Of a stretch of 64,000 nt of DNA, positions 22,302-34,084 are shown one piece after another. A model generated the notes under the pieces. The model worked only from the letters and a program-made list of their open reading frames with translations, was not told the DNA's origin and did no database searches. Each line of letters starts with the position of its first letter. The first letter of the stretch is position 1. The position numbers and the translations under genes are program-made. The DNA is from Isoetes taiwanensis (lineage: Eukaryota; Streptophyta; Lycopodiopsida; Isoetales; Isoetaceae), in assembly GCA_021234155.1 (NCBI GenBank), contig JAJEKV010000071.1, positions 4,652,483-4,716,482 on the forward strand. Direction: 5' to 3'.

Positions 22302-23936
22302 TGTGGACGCTCCCGCTAAATATATACGCGCCGCCGTACATTTTCGGCAGGAAATCCCCATCCCGGCTCCTTGCCCAAGACAGGCCCTCCGGCCTCTACC
22401 CGACTCTAAGGTGACCCTAGTGCGGGAGGGGACACGAAAGGTGTCTTGGCGGCGCCCTTCCCCTATGGGCTCCTATAACAGCGAAGCGATAAACATGTCC
22501 TAACTAGCATCAACAATACAAATACTACCAAGGGTAGTCCATCACATATCCACAAGTGCAAGGATGATAATCATAAACAAAGAAAACATGAGAGCTCCTA
22601 CCGTGGGTTCGGCACATAAGGAGGATGACCGACGGATAGGCCTCAAGATAGAGCAGACCGAAGTCATAACAATGGCTGGGGCTGGCACAAGACAATGGCT
22701 AGGGTTGACCACTCCATCCGCCCCTCCTCGTGCATACTTTGCGGATGGGCTAGATCAGGCTCGCATGACTCTAACCTTCGGATGACACGCAATCCCATGG
22801 CATCACCCATCGGGACTACTCTGTGTTGCATCTCCCCGTCCGCCGAGGTAGGAAGGGTTGCATCTCCCCTTCCCGGGGTCTAGAGGCTCCACGGGCGGCT
22901 AGAGAATCGCGGGCGACACACCCATTCGCACTGACCGAACCCCCAAAACAAGAGCCAAAGCTGATACTTGCAACTCTTGAGAGGCAGGGCAACACCTTCG
23001 CCCGGGAGGTGTGGGGACCCATGCCCGCCCACACACGGTGACCGCCATAAGCCTAGCCCACTATGGGATCCCCCGTAGCCCCCGCCGGGTAAGGGATCCT
23101 CCCTCCATATTGCCTCTAGCCCCGTTGTGTAGTGCTGAGTCACATCATAGCCTCCATAGCCCGGAGGGTTCCTATGCATGTGCCGCAAAACTAATAGGAA
23201 CTAAGGGATCTATACTAGGAGCATACTACATATGGCCCTAGGTCTCTACCCCCTTCCCAACACAAGAGGAACAAACATGATCAACCATCATCACATAATC
23301 ATCATGAACAATATCATATGAACATCTTAACCTAATCATACATATCTAACTATTAGTTAGGGTTCATTGATTAGGGTTCAAGATGTTCAACAAAGGATCT
23401 AGGGTGGCTCTATTCTAGCTATGAAATACTAACCCATCCGAGTGCTAACTCCCGGATGAACTAACATGGACTCTACTCAACCTACCTCCTCGAGCGCTTC
23501 CTCCCATCCCCGGCGTCTCCATGCTCCTTGACGTGGCTCAAGACTTGCTCCCCACGATCATACACACCTTCCAGGGGCTGCTGCTCCAGGCTAGGCTACG
23601 ACGAACGATGCTCGAAACGGAGTTTCGGGCGCGTGGATGAGGGTTTAGGTGCTAGGTCAGGGAAAAAGGGTCTAGGGTTAGGGTTAGAGCTAATATAGGT
23701 GTGGGTCCACATGGGATGCCACGTGGCACCACTAGGATGAGGCCGTGTGGCGGTTGCTCAATAGGATAAGGCCATGTGGAAATGGGTCTTATCCTAAGGT
23801 TATCTAAGTTAACAATTAACTTAGATGTGCGCCCCTTGCCACTTTCCAATGCATACAAGGCTACTTAGGTAGACTTGTATGGTGACGGGTCCAGGAATAT
23901 ACGTATCTATAGCGTATATTCCTCTGGAACGTCACA
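22302..23936 (-). repeat. 3' LTR of the chromovirus
   Basis: It borders the polypurine tract. Its plus-strand end is GGAACGTCACA at 23936. The start has one extra G (TGTGGACG) relative to the other LTR. Confidence 0.92.
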
Positions 23937-23950
23937 TTCTCCCCCCCTTA
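23937..23950 (-). other. Polypurine tract
   Basis: The minus strand reads AAGGGGGGGAGAA directly against the 3' LTR, as required for plus-strand priming. The related fragment at 45191-45202 has the same tract. Confidence 0.85.
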
Positions 23951-24309
23951 GGACAATGCTGTCCTCAGCATTGCGCTAAGGTGACGAGCGTGCTCGATCC
24001 TGCAAAACAACACAAGGCATATACTTAATTGAAACAATCAACTTGTTATTAAAGAGTTAAATGTCAAAATTTAGGCTATATTTGTACTTATACAAAATTA
24101 TATAGCCTTAACAAGGTTACTTCTTACAATAATTCAAAACATTATTATAAGAGTTATTAGGGCTCATAATCTAAATTATGGTTCCCCATCTTCTCGTAAC
24201 GCGCCTCCACCTCGATGCTCCTTCTCACTTGCCCGCATTATGGAGCACATTACGTTAGTCTAATTAATAAAATTGTGGTTTTAGGGGACCACCCCCCTTA
24301 CCAATACCT

Positions 24310-24690
24310 TGCACTCGATCATGGCCCTTCCGGATTTGAGCTTAAGGACCATTTAAGATGATCCCATCATCGCCCATGATCAAGTGCTACCTTGTACTCG
24401 GTTACCCGATTGCCGAACCCCTAGTGCATCATGCCCCAAGGGTTTCAAGCTGGGGAACGCCTCACGCGATCCCATCATCGGCGCATGATCACTTTGACCT
24501 TCACCATGACCCCTACGCCGGGTGCAAACCCCCACATCGTGGCATAGGGAGCATCCGACCGATGTCCCATCATCGGCAAGACGCGCCTTTCCTTCTCTCT
24601 CTCGATGACCCTATTGGTCATGCGCACCTCTTGGTGCATGTTGGCCTAGAGAACGCCTTTTAAAGGCTTATCTCATCATCGCCACACGTT
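24310..24690. repeat. GATCATG-rich direct repeats in the chromovirus 3' region
   Basis: Between the chromodomain stop and the polypurine tract, imperfect repeats of 'gatcccatcatcgcccatgatca' and 'gcatcatgcccc-gggttt-aagct' recur. The same units form a longer array in the related fragment at 45640-46300. Confidence 0.6.
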
Positions 24691-24713
24691 TCCAAGATTC
24701 TCGCACATGTATT

Positions 24714-27253
24714 CTACCAGCTAGAAGACATGAGCCGTAACTTAAGGTTAACTAAGAAGCATACTAAGCTAACCTCCCGGGCGAAGTGGGTCCACTGTGC
24801 CCGGGAGACGACTCGCCCATCAAACTCCTTCATAAACTCTGGGTATTGCTTCTCCAAATCTTGCTTCAATACCCAAGTCGCGTCTTCCACGGGCAAGTGT
24901 TTCCACTTGACCAAATACTGGAGGAACTGAGACCTCCTAGTCTTCTTGAATGACTTATCAAGAAGTAACTCAGGCACGATTTCCACTTGCTCTTCCGTCA
25001 TTTCCAACAAAGTTGGAGTATCCAAAACCTCCTCAGGGTTAGGATTGTGCCTTTTTAATAAACTTACATTGGAAAACCTTGTGAACCTTGGAGATGGTAG
25101 GAGATCCAACTTGTAGGCTTGGGAGCCCACTTTCTCTAAAATCTTGAACGGACCGGCCCACCTAGGGGCAAGCTTCTTGCAACTGCCAATCCGAAGCTTA
25201 GCTTGCTTAACCTTGATCTTCAACCACACGCTATCACCTACCTTAAACTCTCTTACGGCCCCAGGCTCGCTTGGGCTACACCCTTTCGGGCCGACTTCTT
25301 GCTGCCCAATAAGTAGCCCCTTACCTCTTCCACCAAGCTGCTGATATCACCAAGCATCTGGCTGGGATACTTCCACCTTTGACAATGTGATTGTGCCAAG
25401 TATCCGGGGTTAGGCATCGGTACGTAATTTACCATGAAAGGAGACATTTGAGATGACTCCTGCTTTGTAGGCGAACTCCACCAAGTGGATGAACTCATCC
25501 CACTTGGATTGCTTATTCCACACATAACTCCGAAGCATATCTTCGATGATGCGATTCGTCCTCTCCGTCTGACCATCCGTTTGGGGATGGTATGCCGCGG
25601 CTCATGGAGAGCTTCCGTCTGAATCGTGCTAAAGAGGTCTTGCCAAAAGGCACTCATAAATTTGGAATCCCTATCCAGATTATCTCTCGAGGCATGCCAT
25701 GGAGTCTAAAAATCTCCTTTACAAATAGCTTGGCAGTATCTAATGCGGTGTCCGTAGTTCTGCAAGGCACAAAATGTGCCATCTTAGATAACTTGTCTAC
25801 GACAACCATCAATGCATCCTTGCCTCGAAGAGTTCTAGGGAGCCGGTGATAAAATCCATACTTATGACCTCCCACTTAGCATTTGGCACCCCCAATGGCT
25901 CTAGGGCTCCCGAATTGAAGCCGCTGCTTTTTTGGTCTCGGCTGACACAACCTGGCATTCCCGAATATACCTGGCTATCTGCTTCTTCATCCCCTCGGCG
26001 GAAGTAACTACTTCGAATCTTGAAGTAGGTCTTCATAAACCCCCGATGCCCCGCTATTGGGCTGTTGTGTGTGTCATGGAGAATTAGCTTCCTTACCCCT
26101 CGATGATTTGGGCACACACAACTTATGTTTATGATACAACAGTTGCCTTCCTTCTTATAATGCTTGAAGGCCTCCCGTTCCTTATATCTGTTTCTAGCCT
26201 CCCTAGAAAGGCTTTCCCATACTTCCTTGAAATCCTCATCTAATGGCGGTGGTCTCCTCAATCTTCTTACCAAACTCACTCGAAGAGTGGAAATCGTGAT
26301 ACAATGCGTTCTTGTCTCCAACGGTCTCCTGGAGAGAGCATCTGCCACAACATTAAGCTTACCTGGCTTATATACTATATCAAAATCATACTCCTCAAGG
26401 AATTCCATCCACCTCCTTTGCCTTAGGTTGAGGATTAGGTGAAAAGATCTTGGAGGCTCGTGACGATCTAATCAAACTTTCTTCCCAAACAAATAATGCC
26501 TCCAAATCCTTAATGCTCTGACAATGGCTAAGAGCTCCTCGATCATGGGTTGGGTAGCGTTGCTCGGCGCCGTTCATCTTCTTCGAGTCGTAGGCGACTA
26601 CCCTTTCTTCTTGCATCAAGACTGCCCCCGTTGCTATCTTGCTTGCATCCGTAGCCACGAGCTTATCTTTACTCGGATCTGGAAGGACGAGCACTGGAGC
26701 TGTTGTCAAGGCCTCCTTGAGCTTCTCAAAGGAAACTTGGACTTTCTCTAACCAATGTGCTCTCCAATCTTTCACCTTAACACTCTTAGTGAGGTCCGTC
26801 AAAGGAGACGCCCACTTAGCAAAGTCCTTCGTTTAACTTTCTCGTAATATCCCGCCAACCCGAAAGCTTCTTACTTCGCTACATTCCTTGGAGCTGGCCA
26901 ATCAACTCTTCGCTTCTATCTTTTGCGGGGTCCGTGGAAATCCCTTCCGCCGATATTACATGGCCCAAGTACTCCACTCTTTCGGTAGCAAAGTGGCATT
27001 TGGAGAGCTTGCCATACAAACGATGGCGTCTCAGCTTCTCCAAGACTTTCCTCAAATGCTGATCATGATCTTCCATGGACTTGCTGCAGACTAGAATGTC
27101 GTCGAAGAAGACAATGACAAACTCATCTAGAAAATCCCTGAAGACGTCGTTCATGAGGCGCATAAAAGTTGCTGGGGCGTTCGACAATCCAAAGGGCATT
27201 ACTGTGAACTCAAAGTGACCATACCGCGTTCTAAAGGCGGTCTTATGGATATC
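24714..27253 (-). pseudogene. Chromovirus pol: partial RT, RNase H, integrase, chromodomain
   Basis: On the minus strand the RT enters abruptly at [17 protein letters not shown] (27253) and continues [20 protein letters not shown] (active site) and YLGHVIS. RNase H shows VATDASKIATGAVL and ALSRRP. Integrase shows the HHCC zinc region (HDTHNSPIAGHRG), MDFITG, the [12 protein letters not shown] core, DRDSKF, and the HPQTDGQTERTNR end of the catalytic domain. The C-terminal chromodomain is YLVKWKHLPVEDATWV (about 24930-24880). Order RT-RH-IN-CHD defines a chromovirus. Protease and the N-terminal part of RT are absent, as if deleted into the gag-like frame. Several one-base frameshifts occur (for example near 25660, 25810 and 26870). 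Confidence 0.9.
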
Positions 27254-30104
27254 CTCTTCCTGTCTCTGACATTTCCCTGGTTGTCTTGCCCCTCCTGCTG
27301 TGGACCTTCCTCAATGCCTTGCTGAGGTAGTGGTGGAGGTGGAGGTGGTGCAGGTGCATATTCTTGGGCATTCATCAATGGGGTGGCCCAATGGATCAGC
27401 TGATGCATCTGATTCCTCATCTGTACCAGCCTTGCGTTGATTGCTTCCGGCGTCATTTCCTCGTTGTTGTCATCCTGATCACATCCGAATAGGTTCCTTG
27501 GTATCCACTGATGCTGTCGGCCCTGGCCTTGGGAACCTGAGCCGGTGTTCCTTGCTGCAAGGATTGATCATCAATGCTTGTTATTTGTTTTACATATCAA
27601 TTATATTCGTTTACAATTAATTCATTGTTAGATACAAAAGAAATCATGTGAAAATTCCACTTACAAGTCAAGATGATAGTAAGTCATTAATATATAGAAG
27701 TACATTACATGATAGAATCAAAGAGAATACTCAATAAAATTTAAAGTTTAAAAGGAATCTTATAACTGATCAATGGCCTCCTGAAAGCCTAAAGAAATTC
27801 TTCACATCTCTGAATCGGAGGCCTTTGCCGAGGTTGCGCAGGATGTTCCTTGTCGATCCTCCCTCGAGTGCTCGCGCCATTTCCGTTCAGGGGAGTTCCG
27901 TGCGCTTGCCGCTACTATCGAAAGTGATGCGCCCCCCGAGGTGGCCCCTAGCTAAGTCGAGGCAATGGAGCGCTCACAGACCTCTTTGAAAAGGATGGCG
28001 GATCTTCATGGGAATTATATCTTGAATCGCTGCCCGGCCCGAGAGTGCTATGAGCAGGGCCACTGATTCTTCCCCCCTTGGACTGAACTCCTTGTGGAAG
28101 ACTACCATTTGCCCTTGGCTGAGGGCTGGAAGGTAGTAGCGTAGTGCCATGCCCTTACCTGTGCCTCGCGATCCCGTGCCTTTCCTTTGAGCCGCTCCGC
28201 CGTAGGCATCTACTGCCATAAGGTCTTCATGGTCTCTCCACATGCTGGTTGCATTGTCCAAGTTGATGCTACTGGACCCTTCCCTCATGCTCCTGGCTCG
28301 AACTGTCCGGCTGGAGCTTGGGCCCCTCCCTGGTTTGTACAAAGGTGCTCAGATCTGGCTGGAACTCCTCCTCTCGAAATGACCGTGTTCCTGCTGTCGA
28401 TAGATTTCCCTTATCTGCTGATAGGCCGCTATGTCAGACATTGTCTCCCCAGCATAAGAATGTCTCTCCGCCAGCTCCCTTGGAATCTCCTGGTATGAAT
28501 AGTCGATGAGGTCCGTGCTTTTCCCATGTGCTATCATGCCTAGAAGCTCATCGATTCAAGTCCCCTGTTCCTCGGCAAGATGACAAGTTGAGGATGTCAT
28601 TTGCTAGAATGTACTCCTCTCCGCCGATGACTATCGGCGATGAGAGCTGATGATTAGGCCGGGTGGCTCGGTGGCTTTTTCGATGTCGCCGTCGTGCCTC
28701 GACATGTACCTCTGCATTCTTGTTGCCTCTCCGCTCTCCCACTTCTGGGTTTTGCTCCGCTTAGTTGCTCGTAGTCTTCGCCTATCTGCGTAATTGGTGC
28801 CCCCGGCGTCGTGCCATGGTGTTCATACGCGGAGGATTCTATATTGAGGATCTGCTCCTGGGCCCTACGGGTATCAAGTGGAGCTAAGTCTAAGGGCTGA
28901 ACGGAAGGTTCCCCTACTTTGTTGATTGACTTATAGTGCATGAAGAGTGCAAGGGTCGCCCGAGATGAAAGGTACCTATGCCTATTATGTCTCCGCAGTC
29001 ATGTAAATCGGCATGTTCCTAGTCCTATCCCATAGCCGCTTCTTGCCTTTGGATCCCGCCATCTCTCGACCTAAGGCTTGGGTGAGTGTCTCAAGAGAAA
29101 CCCAATTCCCTCCCTAGGGGGTAGTCTAACTTCCCAAGGCAGACCACATTGGTCATATTGGCACATGATATCTCAGATAGTATGGTGTTCTAGACAGAGT
29201 TGCATGAAGATCAAACAAGTGGTCAAACACGTAGAAGGCTTGCTCAGCAGAAGTCGATGGATATGGCTTTGCAAGCATTGTACCATCTCTCAAAGTTGCT
29301 GGGCGCCATTGAGCAAAGAAGGGTGCAGAAAATGGCTTCCAAGGATCAGTAAGGAGTCAGAAAATCGCCTAAGTGGCTGGGAGCAGTTCTGTGGAAGGGA
29401 AAATGACAAATGAGGCCCTTTTTATAGACTGTGGTTGACCTCGGGATTCCTGCAAAAGGTTCCTAGATGGGGAAGACCTTGGTTCTATGGCTCTGGGTGA
29501 CCAATTGAGCTACCATGAAGTGCAAATCTAATCAAAGCAAAGCAAGAAACACTACATGGCAGTTTGTTTGGTCGAATTTGGCTAATTTGGGTCGAAAATG
29601 GGCTGACCCGGGTGAGTCCGCGCAAATGGCCTCCACGTCGCGAACGCAGACGCGTTTGGCGCGGTCTCACCCGGTTGGCCAATTTTGGAAACAATTTTGG
29701 TCATTTTTGGGAGTTTGAAGATGCTAACATGGCTAATTGGATCAATTCTAACCTGACTAGCAACTTATTTTGAACAAAACTGACACCTAAAAGCATGATT
29801 TCATCGCTTTGGGTGAGTCCGCTGATGGATGGCCTCAAGGCGTAACGCAGACGACAGCGTTTACGCGGTCTCACCCGGTTGGCCCGATTTTTTTTGCTTT
29901 TGGATGATTTTTTGCCAAAATTTTCGTTGTGGTCATGATTTCTAGAGTATTTCTAAGCATGTTATAAAGAATTCTACTACAATTGGGTTTAATTTCCTAG
30001 ATTTCAGGCATCCAACATCTTACAGGAAAAGTAATTTTTATATTAATAGGAAAACATAGTACATGAAAATTTTAACTTTCTAACAAAATTTACAAAATTA
30101 AGGC
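27254..30104 (-). other. Unassigned gag-position region of the chromovirus
   Basis: Short minus-strand frames (28941-28654, 28742-28548, 28537-28349, 28342-27974, 27456-27254) encode hydrophilic, Arg/Gln-rich pieces that I cannot match to a capsid or zinc-knuckle motif. The segment 27554-27780 is AT-rich and ends in CCTTGCAG before the next frame, like an intron. The last frame (MTPEAINARLVQMRNQMHQL, then a proline run and Gln-rich tail) resembles the spacer region of some plant gypsy Gag proteins. No aspartic protease is visible. Confidence 0.4.
29605..29885. repeat. Two copies of a hairpin-forming repeat inside the chromovirus
   Basis: Segments 29610-29680 and 29811-29884 both run from GGGTGAGTCCGC to GCGGTCTCACCCGGTTGGCC and contain AACGCAGACG. 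Their outer arms (GGGTGAG and CTCACCC) are complementary, so each can fold on itself. They sit in non-coding sequence just downstream of the H3-like gene and may be an RNA structure (packaging, splicing or 3'-end formation), but this is inference. Confidence 0.6.
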
Positions 30105-31218
30105 CTAGGGCCTCTCCCTGCGAATCCTCCGTGCTAAGTGAATGTCCTTTGGCATAAGGGTGACTCTCTTAGCATGGATGGCATGTAGATTCCCTTCCTC
30201 AAAGAGCTGCACCAGCTCGCCTTCAAGACCTCTTGCAGAGCCCGGGACGTTAGAGGGGTGATCCTATAATCGGGTCCCGTAACTGCCGTGATGACTTCCG
30301 AAGGAGACGCCAAGGGCGCCTTCCTTATGAGGAGATTTGTGCACATCCAAAGTGCTTTATCTCCCTAAACACTTTCGAGGCGTACACCTTCGCTCGCCCG
30401 TGGTGAACCCTTTTGGGTTTTTAGGTCTAGGTGGGGGTGGCCGGCTGATTTTTCTTCGACGCCCCTCCACGGCCCCATTGCACCTCTTGACGGCAATACC
30501 AATCGTTGTACCTCGTCCAACGCATCGAGGTACTCCTTGTATCGCCATTTTTCGCTTGAATTGGCGATCTCGCCGGATGCCAATGCCCGCCTCCCCTACA
30601 TACGCTTCTTGACCACCTTTGGTGGCTCCGCCACTTAGGGTAAGGTGGTCTTGCGTCGGGGTTGGGAGAGACCCCGGCCACGCTCCTCGTCCTCCTCCTC
30701 GCGTCTCCCCTTCTGTACCCTCCTCCACACGAGGCTCTTCAATAACGACGGTGGCGAGGTGCATGCGTTTCTTCTCTTTGTCCTTCTTTTCCTTTGAGCT
30801 CCTTCGGCGCTCCCTCTTCTTCCTAGCAGCCTTCTCCTCAGGCCACTCGCAGCTTTTTCCTTGCCCTTCTTCTTTGGTCTTTGAAGGGGCCGCCTCTTGA
30901 GTTTGGTCTTTTGCTTTCTTTGCCGCCCACCGCTCTTCAACTGCTCCTGCGACCACCGGTGTCCGTCGAGGGCCCAAAGTGGCGGGACTCGCCGGTTCTC
31001 TGGGTGCCCGCCGATGAAGAGCTGCTGCTGGGGCTAGGTGCGTCCTCTTCGGCGTCATGATAGGTGTCGCCGCTGCTGCTGGAGGGAAGCTCCTCCTCTC
31101 CTGGCTTCGGTCGAAGGTGCTCAGGAACCCTCTTGACGTGCCGTCCTGCTGCTGCTTGCGCCATTGAGAGGGTGGGGCGCTCGTTATACTTCCTCGCTGT
31201 TTGTTTGGTTCGAGCCAT
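30105..31218 (-). CDS. Histone H3-like protein encoded by the chromovirus (frameshifted as read)
   Basis: The first codons from ATG 31218 read [10 protein letters not shown], identical to the N-terminus of histone H3 through Lys9, with Tyr replacing Ser10. A Ser/Glu/Asp-rich linker follows (to about 30940), then a Lys/Arg-rich stretch, then an H3 fold. REIKHFG (about 30370) corresponds to the alpha-N REIRKYQ segment, and LLIRKAP to LLIRKLPF. A diverged alpha-2 is followed by ALQE and [20 protein letters not shown], then [16 protein letters not shown] and TAG at 30105. The C-terminal 35 residues match H3 closely while alpha-1/loop-1 is diverged. The overall layout is an H3 with a very long tail insertion. 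At least two frameshifts lie in the CG-rich middle; they may be sequencing errors. It lies where gag would start, on the coding strand. I know of no described chromovirus with an H3 gene. Confidence 0.8.
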
Positions 31219-31778
31219 ACCTTACGGTTCAGGAAATGGGTGACGTAAGGCTGATCAAGAGAGAGATGGTGGTGGGGATGGTTGGAGGGAGAATGAGGTG
31301 TCAGATATTTAAAAAGGAGGGTCCCTAGGAATATTCTCCCACCATGATTACCCCTATTTATTATAGCCTCCCTTATTAATTACACTATATTTAGTAATTA
31401 CTTAATTATTAATGTATATATTCACTTTGTATTAATTTCGTATTATACTTTAATATTTTCGAAATTCCTAATGGTTTGAAGTGCTAATTATGGATTTGCG
31501 CCATTTTTCACTCGGGTCTCCGATTGGCATGATTCTTCGACCCATTTTATGTGAAATTTGATGCAGATACATAATTTCCACACCAATTTACTAGAGGATG
31601 AATTCGACTCATTCATTTCTTCGTCTAACACTTAAGCTAATTTCGGACCCACTACCTAAGAGAAAACTTTTTCCCTTATTTTCGAGGTTCGATGGTGGGA
31701 AATTTTATTTCACACCCCTATAAGCTTGTTAGACTACTTTCAAGGTTATGGTCAGTGCTAGTTCCTGGTCAACCAAGA
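31219..31778 (-). other. Chromovirus 5' leader
   Basis: This AT-rich, non-coding stretch lies between the primer-binding site and the ATG of the H3-like gene, with no ORF of note. It would be the untranslated leader of the genomic RNA. Confidence 0.6.
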
Positions 31779-31795
31779 ACATTGCTCGATACCAT
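31779..31795 (-). other. Primer-binding site, initiator-Met tRNA type
   Basis: Immediately inside the 5' LTR the minus strand reads (A)TGGTATCGAGCAATG, one base short of the usual plant TGGTATCAGAGC primer-binding site complementary to tRNA-iMet. Confidence 0.85.
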
Positions 31796-33427
31796 TGTGA
31801 CGCTCCTCGCTAAATATACGGGCAAGGCCGTACACTTTCGGTGAAATCCCCCATCCGCTCCAACGGCCGCGACAAAGCCCCTCCGCCTACCCCCCAAGAC
31901 TCTAAGGTGACCCTAGTGCGGGGAGGGGACACTAAGGTGTCTTGGCGCGCCCTTCCCTATGGGCTCCTATAACAAATGGCTTATAAACATGTCTAACTAG
32001 CATCAACAATACAAATACTACCTCAAGGGTAGTCCATCACATATCCACAAGTGCAAGGATGATAATCATAAACAGTAAAACATGAGAGCTCCTACCCGTG
32101 GCTCCGACACATAAGGAGGATGACTGACTGGATAGGCCTCAAGATAGAGCAGACCGAGTCATAACAATGGGCTGGCACAAGACAATGGCTAGGGTTGACC
32201 ACTCCATCCCCTCCCTGTGCATACTTTGCGGATGGGCTAGATCAGGCTCGGCATGACTCTAACCTTAGGACACGCAATCCCATGGCATCACCCATCGGGA
32301 CTACTCCAGGTTGCATCTCCCTGGTCCGCCGAGGTAGGAAGGGTTGCATCTCCCCTTCCCGGGGTCTAGAGGCTCCACGGGCGGCTAGAGAATCGTGACG
32401 ACACACCCATCGCACCGATCAACCCCCAAAACAAGAGCCAAGCCGATACTTGCAACTCTTGAGAGCGGGGCAACACCTTCGCCCCTGGGAGGTGTCGGAC
32501 CCATGCCCGCCCACACGTAAGTGACCGCCATAAGCCTAGCCCACTATGGGATCCCTCAGTAGCCCCCCTCGCCGGGGGATCCTCCCCTCCATATTGCCTC
32601 TAGCCCGTTGTATAGTGCTGAGTCACATCATAGCCTCCATAGCCTGGAGGGTTCCTATGCACAGGCCGCAAACTAATAGGAACTAAGGGATCTATACTAG
32701 GAGCATACTACATATGGCCCTAGGTCTCTACCCCCCTTCCCAACACAAGAGGAACAAACATGATCAACCATCATCACATAATCATCATGAACAATATCAT
32801 ATGAACATCTTAACCTAATCATACATATCTAACTATTAGTTAGGGTTCATTGATTAGGGTTCAAGATGTTCAACAAAGGATCTAGGGTGGCTCTATTCTA
32901 GCTACGAAATACTAACCCATCTGGAGTGCTAACTCCCAGATGAACTAACATGGACTCTACTCAACCTACCTCCTCCGTAGGCGCTTCCTCCCATCCCCGG
33001 GCGTCTCCATGCTCCTTGGCGTGGCTCGAAGACTTGCTCCCTCTACGATCATACACACCTTCCAGGGGCTGCTGCTCCAGGCTAGGCTACGACGAACGAT
33101 GCTCGAAACGGAGTTTCGGGCGCGTGGATGAGGGTCTAGGTGCTAGGTCAGGGAAAAAGGGTCTAGGGTTAGGGTTAGAGCTAATATAGGTGTGGGTCCA
33201 CATGGGATGCCACGTGGCACCACTAGGATGAGGCCGTGTGGCGGTTGCTCAATAGGATAAGGCCATGTGGAAATGGGTCTTATCCTAAGGTTATCTAAGT
33301 TAACAATTAACTTAGATGTGCGCCCCTTGCCACTTTCCAATGCATACAAGGCTACTTAGGTAGACTTGTATGGTGACGGGTCCAGGAATATACGTATCTA
33401 TAGCGTATATTCCTCTGGAACGTCACA
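31796..33427 (-). repeat. 5' LTR of the chromovirus
   Basis: This LTR borders the primer-binding site, so it is the 5' LTR on the coding (minus) strand. Its plus-strand form starts TGTGACGCTC and ends GAACGTCACA. It is almost identical to 22302-23936 except for scattered changes in CG-rich stretches. It contains a short telomere-like run (TAGGGTTAGGGTTAG, about 33161-33176). Confidence 0.92.
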
Positions 33428-34084
33428 CAGACCGCAACACATTCTTGCACTACGTTAACCGTGAACAAGTCTGCAAAAAATGCTTCATGGTTGTCCACCG
33501 TTTAGGGTCCACAAGAATGTCTCGAATACACAAAAGAGTGGACAAAAATCCAGCAATTGATGATCATTGTGGTCCAAGAAGAGTTGTGACCATGCATGCC
33601 CTAGCTGCTGTGACATGGATGGAGAAATATTTTAGAGAGACATGTGAGAAGTTGCCTAATAGGAACATGTATCATCTGACAGACAATATTACAAAAAAAG
33701 ATGTCTTCAAAGAATACAAAGAGACATGCATTCAGTTTCAGCACATCTCTTACTCACACTTCACTAGACTGTGGAAGAGTGAATTTGGCCTGGTAAAAAT
33801 TCCAAGAAGACATAGAATGTCTGTTTGCTCAAGATGTGCAGAATTAAAAAGTCAACGAGAAACTGCAAAGACAGAGGTCGAAAGAAGTAAGCTCAAACTC
33901 TCCAACCTCTCACTTGTTAAAAACAGAATATTTTAACCTGATTTCTTTTACAGATATTGTGCAACAGAATCTTGCCAGACATCGTGAACAACAAGCAGCA
34001 GAGAGAAGAAAGCTGGCCAAGCACAGAAAAAAAGCTCTCGAACGTCCATTGCAATATATGTCTATTGTAATTGTTGGAATGGAT

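Larger units (their letters stand above)
22302..33427 (-). mobile_element. Ty3/gypsy chromovirus carrying a histone H3-like gene, nested in element B
   Basis: The coding strand is minus. Two LTRs of about 1.63 kb, each bounded by TGTGACG...CGTCACA, flank PBS, an H3-like gene, an unassigned gag-like region, RT-RNase H-integrase-chromodomain and a polypurine tract. The insertion splits the DUF7869 reading frame after AYHVRP, and copy C shows the uninterrupted sequence (GTAAGACCAGACCGCAACAC). Both flanks share CAG, with ACCAG on the left; a 5-bp duplication is plausible but imperfect. The LTRs are identical over long AT-rich and 3'-proximal stretches, so the insertion is young. Confidence 0.92.

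Noticed and set aside
33155-33180. Telomere repeat in the chromovirus LTR
   Set aside because: Only two to three TTAGGG-type units, present in both LTRs. This is too short to be interstitial telomere and is part of the LTR.
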